Source: Arthrobacter sp.
Lineage (GTDB): Bacteria > Actinomycetota > Actinomycetes > Actinomycetales > Micrococcaceae
Direction: 5' to 3'
Assembly: GCA_030146405.1 (NCBI GenBank)
Contig: JASLBS010000013.1
Coordinates: 1-8,048, forward strand
DNA length: 8,048 bases
The position numbers and the translations under genes were made by a program. Below the pieces are notes generated by a model. The model was not told where the DNA came from. It saw only the letters and a list, made by a program, of their open reading frames with translations, and did not search any database. Positions 1 to 6,019 of the stretch are shown here, in pieces. Numbering within the stretch: the stretch's first letter is position 1; every line of letters starts with the position of its first letter.

Positions 1-118
1 CGGATTTGAAGGAGTGCTCCACGGCTTCGCTGCAGACCGTGAGGATCTGCTCGCGGCTGGCCTCCGGCTTCAGGAGTGTGTGGTCGATGTAGGCGGCGAG
101 GGAGACGTCGGAAGGCAT
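1..118 (-). CDS. deoC: Deoxyribose-phosphate aldolase, N-terminal part (cut by window edge)
   Basis: Only the first 39 codons are inside the window; the gene runs off the left edge. The reverse strand from the ATG at 118-116 reads MPSDVSLAAYIDHTLLKPEA and continues in frame to the edge. The IDHTLLKPEA block near residue 10 is the N-terminal signature of class I deoxyribose-phosphate aldolases. These enzymes cleave 2-deoxyribose-5-phosphate to acetaldehyde and glyceraldehyde-3-phosphate in the cytosol, through a Schiff-base lysine that would lie outside the window. A good ribosome binding site, GGAAGGA (132-126 on the minus strand), sits 7 bases before the ATG. It is the third gene of the leftward operon punA - phospho-sugar mutase - deoC, 73 bases after the mutase stop, which fits deoxynucleoside breakdown. 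Identity is confident from the motif and context, although the catalytic residues are not visible. Confidence 0.88.
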   Translation of the reverse strand, partial: MPSDVSLAAYIDHTLLKPEASREQILTVCSEAVEHSFKS

Positions 119-125
119 GGTCCCA

Positions 126-132
126 TCCTTCC
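126..132 (-). promoter_or_regulatory. Ribosome binding site of deoC
   Basis: The minus strand reads GGAAGGA here, 7 bases upstream of the deoC ATG. It is a near-consensus Shine-Dalgarno sequence and fixes the deoC start inside what is otherwise the operon spacer. Confidence 0.7.
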
Positions 133-176
133 ATGCACGGGTGGCAAGGGGCACGCCCGCGCCGGCAGCATGCGCC

Positions 177-191
177 GCCCGGAAGCCGGGC
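177..191 (-). repeat. Perfect hairpin directly after the mutase stop codon
   Basis: GCCCGG-AAG-CCGGGC forms a perfect 6-bp stem with a 3-base loop. It begins on the very next base after the TGA of the phospho-sugar mutase (194-192) in the direction of transcription. There is no T-run after it, and deoC follows with its own ribosome binding site. It is therefore more likely an intra-operon RNA hairpin (mRNA stability or partial attenuation) than a full terminator. The structure is seen directly; the role is inferred. Confidence 0.45.
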
Positions 192-1970
192 TCAGCGCCC
201 GAGCGCTACCCCGACGTCGTGCTTCACCGCGGAGAGGCGAGCCCGTGCCGTCGCCTTGGCGTCCTCGAGGTCCGCGGCGGAGCCCACGGGCTCGATCACC
301 TCCAGGTAGCACTTGAGCTTGGGCTCGGTGCCGCTGGGCCGGATGATCACCCGGGTGTCGTCCGCCGTGAGGTAGAGGAGCCCGTCCGTGGGCGGGAGGC
401 TCCCGCTGCCCTGCGCCAGGTCCTCCGTGGTGGCCACGCGGGATCCGGCGAACGACGAGGGCGGGTTCTCCCGGAGTCCGGTCATCATCTCGCCCAGCAC
501 CGCGAGGTTGTCCACGCGGACCGAGAGCTGGTCCGCGGCATGGAGCCCGTGGGTTCCGAAGGCGTCGTCGAGGACATCGAACAGCGTGCGGCCGGCGGCC
601 TTCGTGGTGGCGGCCAGCTCGGCGAGCAGCAGGGCGGCGGAGATGCCGTCCTTGTCCCGGACGAGTTCGGGGGCCACGCAGTAGCCGAGCGCTTCCTCGT
701 ACCCGAAGGAGAGCCCGTGCACGCGGGCGATCCACTTGAAGCCCGTCAGGGTCTGCTCGTGGTCCATCCCCGCAGCCCCGGCGATGCGGGCGAGCAGGCG
801 GGAGGACACGATCGAGTTGGCGAAGACGCGGGGACGGCCGGGATCCGCGTCGTCGTCCGCGCCCTGCGCGCCGTCGTCGTCCGCGTCCGGGGCGCCGTGT
901 GCACCCGAGGTGAGCCGTGCGGCGAGGTGCAGGCCGAGGAGCGTGCCCACCTCGTCGCCGCGCAGCATGCGCCACGCACCGGTGGCGGGTTCGCGCGCGG
1001 CGAGGGCCACGCGGTCCGCGTCCGGGTCATTGGCGATCACGAGGTCCGCGGCCACCTGCTCGGCGGTCTCGACGGCCAGGTCCAGGGCGCCTGGCTCCTC
1101 AGGGTTGGGGAAGGCGACGGTGGGGAAGTCGGGGTCCGGCTCCGCCTGGCGTGCCACCAGGGTGACGTCGTCGAATCCGGCGCCCGTCAGGACGGCACGG
1201 GCGGTGCGACCACCTACGCCGTGCAGGGGGGTGAGCACGATCTTCAGGTCGCGGTCCGGGAACGCCGGATCGGCGAGGTCGGTGACCGCGGCGACGTAGT
1301 CGGTCTCGATGGTGTCCGGCAGGACGGTCCAGCCGTCGGTCGCCAGGTTCACGGCGTCCGTTGCGGCGATGTGCGCCGCGATCCCGGCGTCGTGCGGGGC
1401 GACGATCTGGACGCCCCGGGCGTCCTCCTCCACGGCGCGGCCCCCCAGGTACACCTTGTACCCGTTGTCCTGCGGGGGGTTGTGGCTGGCGGTGACCATG
1501 ATGCCCACCTCGCAGGCGAGGGTGCGGACCGCGTAGGCGAGCACCGGCGTCGGCAGCTCGCTCGGCATCAGGAACGTCTCGATGCCCGCAGCGGTGAAGA
1601 TCGCCGCGGTCTCCTCCGCGAAGATCCGCGAGTTGTGGCGTGCGTCGAAGCCGACGACGGCGCGCGGCGCGTAGGCGCCCGCCGCGAGGTCCAGCGCGTG
1701 GGCGGCGACACCGGCCGCGGCCCGGCGCACCACCACGCGGTTCATCCGGTTGGGTCCTGCACCGAGCGCCGCCCGGAGGCCTGCCGTGCCGAAGGCCAGC
1801 GGTCCCGAGAAGCGGTCCCGCAGGTCCTCCTCGGCAGGGCCCGCGTCCGTTCCGGTGGAGCGCACCCGGGCCAGGAGTGCGCGCAGTTCCTGCGCGGTCT
1901 GCGGGTCCGGGTCGGCATCCGCCCAGGCGTCGGCGCTGACGAGGAGGGTGTCCAGGCTGGAGGAGGTCAT
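192..1970 (-). CDS. pmmB: Phospho-sugar mutase (phosphopentomutase / phosphoglucomutase-like, PGM2/PmmB group)
   Basis: A 592-residue alpha-D-phosphohexomutase superfamily protein with all four signature loops. The catalytic phosphoserine loop is TASHNPP (160-166, Ser162 the phosphate carrier). The Mg2+ loop is DPDADR (315-320). The sugar-binding loop is GYEEALGY, with Glu425 and Glu426. The phosphate-binding loop is RPSGTEPK (544-551). The length and the FGTAGLR block near residue 60 fit the long PGM2-like branch, whose members include phosphopentomutases, rather than short PMM/PGM enzymes. Lying between punA and deoC, the most likely job is converting (deoxy)ribose-1-phosphate to the 5-phosphate; glucose or mannose phosphates are possible alternatives. 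M. tuberculosis pmmB likewise lies beside its purine nucleoside phosphorylase gene (from memory), hence the symbol. The ATG at 1970 has a weak TAGGA 5 bases upstream. Residues 363-378 are an Asp-rich, internally duplicated insert. Confidence 0.9.
   Translation of the reverse strand: MTSSSLDTLLVSADAWADADPDPQTAQELRALLARVRSTGTDAGPAEEDLRDRFSGPLAFGTAGLRAALGAGPNRMNRVVVRRAAAGVAAHALDLAAGAYAPRAVVGFDARHNSRIFAEETAAIFTAAGIETFLMPSELPTPVLAYAVRTLACEVGIMVTASHNPPQDNGYKVYLGGRAVEEDARGVQIVAPHDAGIAAHIAATDAVNLATDGWTVLPDTIETDYVAAVTDLADPAFPDRDLKIVLTPLHGVGGRTARAVLTGAGFDDVTLVARQAEPDPDFPTVAFPNPEEPGALDLAVETAEQVAADLVIANDPDADRVALAAREPATGAWRMLRGDEVGTLLGLHLAARLTSGAHGAPDADDDGAQGADDDADPGRPRVFANSIVSSRLLARIAGAAGMDHEQTLTGFKWIARVHGLSFGYEEALGYCVAPELVRDKDGISAALLLAELAATTKAAGRTLFDVLDDAFGTHGLHAADQLSVRVDNLAVLGEMMTGLRENPPSSFAGSRVATTEDLAQGSGSLPPTDGLLYLTADDTRVIIRPSGTEPKLKCYLEVIEPVGSAADLEDAKATARARLSAVKHDVGVALGR
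848..885 (-). repeat. In-frame 24-bp duplication coding an Asp-rich insert
   Basis: CGTCGTCGTCCGCG occurs at 848-861 and again at 872-885, an offset of 24 bases or 8 codons. On the coding (minus) strand it gives two 8-residue units, ADDDGAQG (363-370) and ADDDADPG (371-378), inside the phospho-sugar mutase. The frame is preserved and the insert falls between the Mg2+ loop and the sugar-binding loop, so it probably forms a solvent-exposed acidic loop. Replication slippage on the GTC-rich strand is a simple origin. Confidence 0.7.
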
Positions 1971-2017
1971 CGGGGTCCTAGGGGGAGCGGCGGTGCAGGC
2001 GGGAGTGTGCCGGGGTA

Positions 2018-2045
2018 TTACAGGGTTCTGCAGGGCGTTACAGGG
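2018..2045. repeat. 10-bp-phased CAGGG triplet across the punA stop
   Basis: CAGGG occurs at 2021-2025, 2031-2035 and 2041-2045, exactly 10 bases apart. The longer TTACAGGG is repeated at 2018-2025 and 2038-2045. The right copy contains the punA stop codon (TTA on this strand at 2038-2040, TAA on the coding strand). It may be a small local duplication in the 67-base punA-mutase spacer; no function can be assigned. Confidence 0.5.
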
Positions 2046-2838
2046 CGGCGACGATGTCGGCCAGGAGCCGTGAGATGCGTGGGCCCGCTGCCTGTCCTGC
2101 CTCGAGGACCTCCGTGTGGCTGAGCGGCACCGGGCTGATGCCGGCCGCGAGGTTGGTGACCAGCGAGATGCCGAACACCTCCATCCCGGCGTGGCGGGCC
2201 GCGATGGCCTCGAGCGCCGTGGACATGCCCACGAGGTCGGCGCCGATCCGCTTGGCGTACTGCACCTCGGCCGGTGTCTCGTAGTGGGGGCCGGTGAACT
2301 GGGCGTAGACGCCCTCGTCCAGCGTGGGGTCCACGGTGCGGGCGAGGTCCCGGAGGCGGGAGGAGTAGAGGTCGGTGAGATCCACGAAGGTGGCGCCCTC
2401 CAGTGGTGAGGACGCCGTCAGGTTGATGTGGTCGCTGATCAGTACCGGGGTTCCGGGCTCCCACTGCTCCTGGAGGCCGCCGCAGCCATTGGTCAGGATC
2501 ATCGTGGTGGCGCCCGTGGCAGCGGCGGTCCGCACGCCGTGGACCACTGCGCGGACGCCCTTGCCCTCGTAGAAGTGCGTCCGCGCGCCGAGCACCAGGG
2601 CCCGTTTGCCGTTGGGGGTGAGGACCGAGCGGATGGTGCCGGTGTGGCCCACCACCGCCGGGGCGGAGAACCCGGGGATCTCCGCGGCGTCGAGCGTGGA
2701 GGTGGTCTCGCCGATCAGTTCGGCCGCCTCACCCCAGCCCGAACCGAGTACCAGTGCCGTGTCATGCCGGTCGATTCCGGTGGCGCGGGCTATGTACTCG
2801 GCAGCGTCGCGGGCCAGTTCAAAGGGATCAGAAGTCAC
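2038..2838 (-). CDS. punA: Purine nucleoside phosphorylase (trimeric, class II PNP/MTAP family)
   Basis: A 266-residue cytosolic enzyme that phosphorolyses purine ribo- and deoxyribonucleosides to the free base and (deoxy)ribose-1-phosphate. Recognised motifs are the phosphate loop VLGSGWG (30-36, Ser33), GARTHFYEG (84-92, with Arg86 and His88), LTNGCGGL (115-122), GPHYETPAE (183-191, Glu187 the purine-binding glutamate), VGMST (203-207) and LVTN (Asn229, the base-contacting asparagine). SHTEVLE with His241 closes the site. All correspond to the key residues of human-type trimeric PNP, and the length matches that family (about 265-290). The start is a GTG at 2838-2836. No Shine-Dalgarno lies before it, but a -10-like TAAGTT ends 6 bases upstream, suggesting a leaderless transcript. 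It is the first gene of the leftward operon with the phospho-sugar mutase and deoC, and it is divergent from lpdA. Confidence 0.95.
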   Translation of the reverse strand: MTSDPFELARDAAEYIARATGIDRHDTALVLGSGWGEAAELIGETTSTLDAAEIPGFSAPAVVGHTGTIRSVLTPNGKRALVLGARTHFYEGKGVRAVVHGVRTAAATGATTMILTNGCGGLQEQWEPGTPVLISDHINLTASSPLEGATFVDLTDLYSSRLRDLARTVDPTLDEGVYAQFTGPHYETPAEVQYAKRIGADLVGMSTALEAIAARHAGMEVFGISLVTNLAAGISPVPLSHTEVLEAGQAAGPRISRLLADIVAAL

Positions 2839-2844
2839 CGCTAC

Positions 2845-2850
2845 AACTTA
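2845..2850 (-). promoter_or_regulatory. Putative -10 element of punA (leaderless start)
   Basis: The minus strand reads TAAGTT, matching the actinobacterial TANNNT -10 pattern. It is separated from the punA GTG by exactly 6 bases (GTAGCG), the usual -10 to transcription-start distance, so the transcript would begin at or next to the start codon. No convincing -35 hexamer is visible and there is no Shine-Dalgarno before the GTG. The motif and spacing are seen; promoter activity is inferred. Confidence 0.5.
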
Positions 2851-2937
2851 CCCGCTGGAGGAGGAGCCGGGCCACAGCGGGCGAGCCCTCCCGCAGTTGA
2901 GGCGTGCCGGTCATTTCGGCGTGTCAGTGGCATAAGC

Positions 2938-2943
2938 GATAAT
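2938..2943 (+). promoter_or_regulatory. Putative -10 element of lpdA (leaderless start)
   Basis: GATAAT matches the sigma-70 consensus TATAAT at five of six positions. It is separated by 6 bases (CGAACC) from the GTG at 2950, which has no Shine-Dalgarno, so transcription would start at the start codon. No clear -35 box is visible 16-18 bases upstream. Together with the minus-strand element at 2845-2850 it makes the 111-base punA-lpdA spacer a divergent promoter region. Confidence 0.55.
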
Positions 2944-2949
2944 CGAACC

Positions 2950-4350
2950 GTGACCAACCAACTCGATTTCAGTTCACTGCGCCTGGCGATCCTGGGCGGC
3001 GGACCCGGCGGGTACGAGGCGGCCATGGTCGCCTCCTCGCTCGGCGCCAAAGCCACCATCGTGGAGCGCCAGGGCCTCGGCGGCTCGGCGGTCCTGACCG
3101 ACGTCGTGCCGTCCAAGACGCTGATCGCCACGGCGGACACCATGACGCGCTTCCGTGACGCCACCGGGCTGGGCGTCCACTTCTCGGACGACAGCAGCGT
3201 CTATGCGGACCTTGACAAGGTCAACCAGCGTCTCCTCAAGCTCGCCGTGGAGCAGTCCTCGGACATCCGGGCCACGCTGGAGCGCCTCGGCGTCCGCGTG
3301 ATCATCGGTTCGGGGAAGCTGCTGGACAACCACCGCCTGGAGGTGGAGGCGGACGGCGAGACCAGCATCATCGAGGCCGACGCCGTCCTGCTCGCAGTCG
3401 GTGCCACACCCCGCGAGCTGCCGTCGGCCAAGCCCGATGGTGAGCGCATCTTCAACTGGACCCAGCTCTACAACCTGACCGAGATCCCCGAGCACCTGAT
3501 CGTTGTGGGTTCCGGCGTCACCGGCGCCGAGTTCGCCAGCGCCTACAACGGCCTGGGGTCCAAGGTCACCCTGATCTCGAGCCGCGACCGCGTGCTGCCC
3601 GGTGAGGACGCCGACGCCGCCGAGGTGCTCGAGGGAGTGTTCAAGGACCGCGGGATGACGGTCCTCTCCCAGTCCCGTGCCAGCGCCGTGACCCGCACGG
3701 AGAACGGCGTGACCGTGGAACTGGCGGACGGCCGCACGGTGGAGGGCAGCCACTGCCTCGTGGCCGTCGGCGCCGTCCCCCGCACCGAGGGGATCGGCCT
3801 CGAGGAGGCCGGCGTGGCCGTGAGCGAGTCCGGGCACATCGTGGTGGACGGCGTCTCCCGCACCACCGCGCCCAACGTGTACGCGGCGGGCGACTGCACC
3901 GGCGTGTTCGCCCTCGCGTCCGTCGCCGCGATGCAGGGGAGGATCGCCATCGCCCACCTGATGGGCGATTCCGTCAGTCCCATCAAGCTCAAGCAGGTCG
4001 CCTCCAACATCTTCACCTCACCGGAGATCGCCACCGTGGGTGTGAGCGAGGAGGACATCGAGTCCGGCCGCTACCAGGGGGACATCGTGAAGCTCTCCCT
4101 CCACACCAATGCGCGCGCGAAGATGATGAACGTCAAGGACGGCTTCGTGAAGGTGATCTCGCGCAAGGGCTCGGGCACCGTGATCGGCGGAGTGGTGGTG
4201 GGGCCGCGCGCCTCCGAGCTGATCTTCCCGATCGCGCTCGCGGTGACCAAGAAGTTGCACGTGGACGACGTCGCGAACACCTTCACGGTGTACCCGTCGC
4301 TGACCGGCTCCATCTCGGAGGCCGCGCGGCGCCTGCACGTCCGGGTCTAG
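2950..4350 (+). CDS. lpdA: NAD(P)H-quinone dehydrogenase-like flavoprotein (LpdA family, non-disulfide lipoamide dehydrogenase homologue)
   Basis: A 466-residue two-dinucleotide-domain flavoprotein of the pyridine-nucleotide disulfide oxidoreductase class I fold. The FAD site is GGGPGG (16-21) with Glu39 at the end of the second strand. The NAD(P) site is GSGVTG (187-192). The second FAD motif is AAGDC (312-316, Asp315). The redox segment that is normally GGTCLNVGCIPSK reads GGSAVLTDVVPSK (44-56), so both cysteines are replaced, by Ala47 and Val52. The C-terminal HPTLSE catalytic block is YPSLTG here (448-453), losing the His-Glu pair. True lipoamide dehydrogenase activity is therefore unlikely. 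The pattern fits M. tuberculosis LpdA (Rv3303c), described as an NAD(P)H:quinone reductase (from memory). The chosen GTG gives a family-length protein and lies 6 bases after a GATAAT box; the open frame continues upstream through antisense punA but has no family sequence there. A palindrome follows the stop. Confidence 0.88.
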   Translation: MTNQLDFSSLRLAILGGGPGGYEAAMVASSLGAKATIVERQGLGGSAVLTDVVPSKTLIATADTMTRFRDATGLGVHFSDDSSVYADLDKVNQRLLKLAVEQSSDIRATLERLGVRVIIGSGKLLDNHRLEVEADGETSIIEADAVLLAVGATPRELPSAKPDGERIFNWTQLYNLTEIPEHLIVVGSGVTGAEFASAYNGLGSKVTLISSRDRVLPGEDADAAEVLEGVFKDRGMTVLSQSRASAVTRTENGVTVELADGRTVEGSHCLVAVGAVPRTEGIGLEEAGVAVSESGHIVVDGVSRTTAPNVYAAGDCTGVFALASVAAMQGRIAIAHLMGDSVSPIKLKQVASNIFTSPEIATVGVSEEDIESGRYQGDIVKLSLHTNARAKMMNVKDGFVKVISRKGSGTVIGGVVVGPRASELIFPIALAVTKKLHVDDVANTFTVYPSLTGSISEAARRLHVRV

Positions 4351-4374
4351 TACCGACCCACGCCGGGAAGTTCA

Positions 4375-4416
4375 GGCGTCCGCATCGTGGACACGCTTAT
4401 CCACGGAGTGGACGCC
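4375..4416 (+). terminator. Long imperfect palindrome after lpdA (terminator or operator)
   Basis: The outer arms GGCGTCC (4375-4381) and GGACGCC (4410-4416) pair perfectly. The inner arms CGTGGA (4386-4391) and TCCACG (4400-4405) also pair around an 8-base loop. The 4-base internal segments GCAT and GAGT can form one C-G and two G-T pairs, giving an almost continuous 17-bp stem 24 bases after the lpdA stop. There is no U-tract after it, as is common for actinobacterial terminators, so a terminator for lpdA is the first choice. A second local hairpin, TCCAC-GGA-GTGGA (4400-4412), is mutually exclusive with it. Confidence 0.5.
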
Positions 4417-4444
4417 GGTGGTCTGATGTCAGGGTTCAAATCGA

Positions 4445-4461
4445 AGCACGTACGCCGTGCT
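4445..4461. repeat. Inverted repeat upstream of the MFS gene
   Basis: AGCACG-TACGC-CGTGCT is a perfect 6-bp inverted repeat with a 5-base centre, located 54-70 bases before the ATG at 4515. It could be an operator half-site pair for the transporter or a small RNA hairpin. No regulator gene lies in the window, and I found no convincing -10/-35 pair in 4417-4496 to anchor it. Confidence 0.35.
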
Positions 4462-4498
4462 GCTCGGGCCCAGGTGTCTGACCACGGCGTCTCGCAAT

Positions 4499-4505
4499 GA
4501 GAAAG
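4499..4505 (+). promoter_or_regulatory. Ribosome binding site deciding the MFS start
   Basis: GAGAAAG is complementary to the 16S anti-Shine-Dalgarno tail (AGAAAG...) and sits 9 bases before the ATG at 4515. The in-frame ATG at 4497 overlaps this site and has no ribosome binding site of its own, so 4515 is preferred. Confidence 0.5.
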
Positions 4506-4514
4506 CCGACACCC

Positions 4515-5927
4515 ATGACCTCCTCGACCTCCGCTGGTGCCAGCGGGACCACCAAACCGCTGAACTCCCGGGGGAGGGTGATCTTTGCCAGCCTCATCGG
4601 CACCACGATCGAGTTCTACGACTTCTACATCTACGCCACGGCCGCGGTGCTCGTGTTCCCGGTATTGTTCTTCCCCACGCAGTCGGACGCGAACCAGCTC
4701 CTGAGCTCCTTCGCCGTCTTCGGCGTAGCCTTCGTGGCCCGGCCGCTCGGGTCCATCCTCTTCGGTCACTTCGGCGACAAGGTGGGCCGCAAGGCGACGC
4801 TCGTGGCCTCGCTGCTGACCATGGGCATCGCCACGTTCCTGATCGGTGTGCTCCCCACCGCGGAGGGTGCCGGCTGGGTGTTCTGGGCACCGTTCATGCT
4901 GGTGGTGCTGCGCTTCTTCCAGGGCCTGGCACTCGGCGGTGAGTGGAGCGGCGCTGCCCTCCTCGCCACCGAGAACGCCCCCGAGGGCAAGCGGGCCGTC
5001 TTCGGTACCTTCCCGCAGCTCGGCGCACCGATCGGCTTCATCCTCGCGAACCTGCTCTTCGTCCTCCTCAGCACCACCCTGACCCCCGAGGAATTCCTCT
5101 CCTGGGGCTGGCGCGTGCCGTTCCTGCTCAGCGCGGTCATGGTGATCGTGGGCCTCTACGTCCGGCTGAAGCTGATCGAGAGCGCCTCCTTCCAGAAGGT
5201 CCAGAAGGAGGGCAAGGTGGTCAAGCTGCCACTCGGCTCGGTCTTCGCCGGCCACTGGCGCAGGCTCCTGCTGGGTACGTTCATCATGTTCGCCACGTAC
5301 GTGCTCTTCTACTTCATGACCGCCTTCACCCTGACCTACGGCACCGCGCCCGCCACGGTCGAGCAGGCACAGGCCCGTGCGGAAGCCGCGGGGCGTCCCT
5401 TCGGCCAGGAGCAGATCGACGGCTTCACCCCCGGCCTCGGCATGAGCCGGCCGGACTTCCTGTGGATGCTGATCGCGGGTGTGGTGTTCTTCGGTATCTT
5501 CACCCTCGTCTCCGGGCCGCTGGCCGAGCGCTTCGGCCGCCGCAAGATGCTCCTCGCCACCACCGCGGGCATCGCCGCCTTCGGACTGTTCTGGGCCCCG
5601 CTGTTCGGTGCCGGAACCGTCGGTGCCATGGCACTGCTGATCATCGGCTTCATCCTGATGGGTCTGACCTTCGGCCCCATGGCCGCCGTCCTGCCCGAAC
5701 TGTTCCCCGCCAACGTCCGGTACACCGGATCCGCCGTGGCGTACAACGTCTCCAGCATGATCGGTGCGGCCCCCGCCTCCTTCATCGCGGTGGCGCTGTG
5801 GCAGGCCGCGGACGGCAGCACCGTGCTGGTGGGTGCGTACCTGAGCGTCGCGGCGGTGGCCACGTTCATCGCGTTGCTGATCTCCCGCGAGACCCGTGAT
5901 CACGACTACGAGAACGACGTCTCCTGA
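4515..5927 (+). CDS. MFS transporter, metabolite:H+ symporter (MHS) family
   Basis: A 470-residue inner-membrane transporter with about 12 hydrophobic helices. It carries the MHS signatures GTTIEFYDF in helix 1 (29-37, Glu33 and Asp36), MFS motif A GHFGDKVGRK between helices 2 and 3 (84-93), RFFQGLALGGEWSG in helix 4 (133-146), the second-half motif LAERFGRRK, and PELFPANVRYTG in the later half. Relatives (ProP, ShiA, KgtP, YhjE types) take up proline/betaine, shikimate or dicarboxylates with protons. The substrate cannot be told from the sequence. The loop after helix 7 is enlarged by an Ala/Gln/Glu-rich stretch, roughly residues 278-308, compared with the short loop of typical MHS proteins. 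The start at 4515 is chosen over the in-frame ATG at 4497 because of the GAGAAAG site. The gene stands alone between a palindrome and a strong terminator. Confidence 0.9.
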   Translation: MTSSTSAGASGTTKPLNSRGRVIFASLIGTTIEFYDFYIYATAAVLVFPVLFFPTQSDANQLLSSFAVFGVAFVARPLGSILFGHFGDKVGRKATLVASLLTMGIATFLIGVLPTAEGAGWVFWAPFMLVVLRFFQGLALGGEWSGAALLATENAPEGKRAVFGTFPQLGAPIGFILANLLFVLLSTTLTPEEFLSWGWRVPFLLSAVMVIVGLYVRLKLIESASFQKVQKEGKVVKLPLGSVFAGHWRRLLLGTFIMFATYVLFYFMTAFTLTYGTAPATVEQAQARAEAAGRPFGQEQIDGFTPGLGMSRPDFLWMLIAGVVFFGIFTLVSGPLAERFGRRKMLLATTAGIAAFGLFWAPLFGAGTVGAMALLIIGFILMGLTFGPMAAVLPELFPANVRYTGSAVAYNVSSMIGAAPASFIAVALWQAADGSTVLVGAYLSVAAVATFIALLISRETRDHDYENDVS

Positions 5928-5961
5928 CCGGTAGGTCTCCTGCAACTACTTCTCCTGCAAC
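5920..5961. repeat. Short direct repeats of TCTCCTG at the MFS 3' end
   Basis: TCTCCTG begins at 5920 (overlapping the MFS stop codon), 5936 and 5951. The last two extend to TCTCCTGCAAC (5936-5946 and 5951-5961), a 15-base period. The third copy runs into the left arm of the terminator. It looks like a local slippage duplication; no function is evident. Confidence 0.55.
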
Positions 5962-6006
5962 GAACGACGGCGCCGTGTCCACCTGGACGCGGCGCCGTCG
6001 TCGTTG
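5958..6006 (+). terminator. Strong terminator hairpin after the MFS gene
   Basis: The stem pairs CAACG (5958-5962) with CGTTG (6002-6006), then after one bulged A pairs ACGACGGCGCCG (5964-5975) with CGGCGCCGTCGT (5990-6001). A T-G wobble and GTCC/GGAC continue it to an ACCT loop (5981-5984). That is about 22 nearly continuous pairs starting 30 bases after the MFS stop. It lacks a proper U-tract (TGTGCT follows), which is usual in high-G+C actinobacteria. It separates the transporter from the kinase transcription unit. Confidence 0.8.
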
Positions 6007-6019
6007 TGCTCCCTGACCG

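Noticed and set aside
117..2123. Long plus-strand open frame opposite the phospho-sugar mutase
   Set aside because: It is antisense to a gene with all catalytic motifs, its product is Arg/Gly/Val-rich with no recognisable domain, and it runs across gene boundaries. Long antisense frames are expected in G+C-rich DNA.
2428..2949. Extended N-terminus for LpdA
   Set aside because: The frame is open upstream, but this part is antisense punA and unlike the family. The GTG at 2950 gives family length and has a promoter box directly before it.
2974..3957. Minus-strand open frame opposite lpdA
   Set aside because: His/Asp/Gly-rich shadow of the flavoprotein codons; no motif or ribosome binding site.
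4347..5945. Long minus-strand open frame opposite the MFS transporter
   Set aside because: The product is dominated by Glu, Gly, His and Gln from reversed hydrophobic codons, with no start signal or domain. The plus strand encodes a clear MHS transporter.
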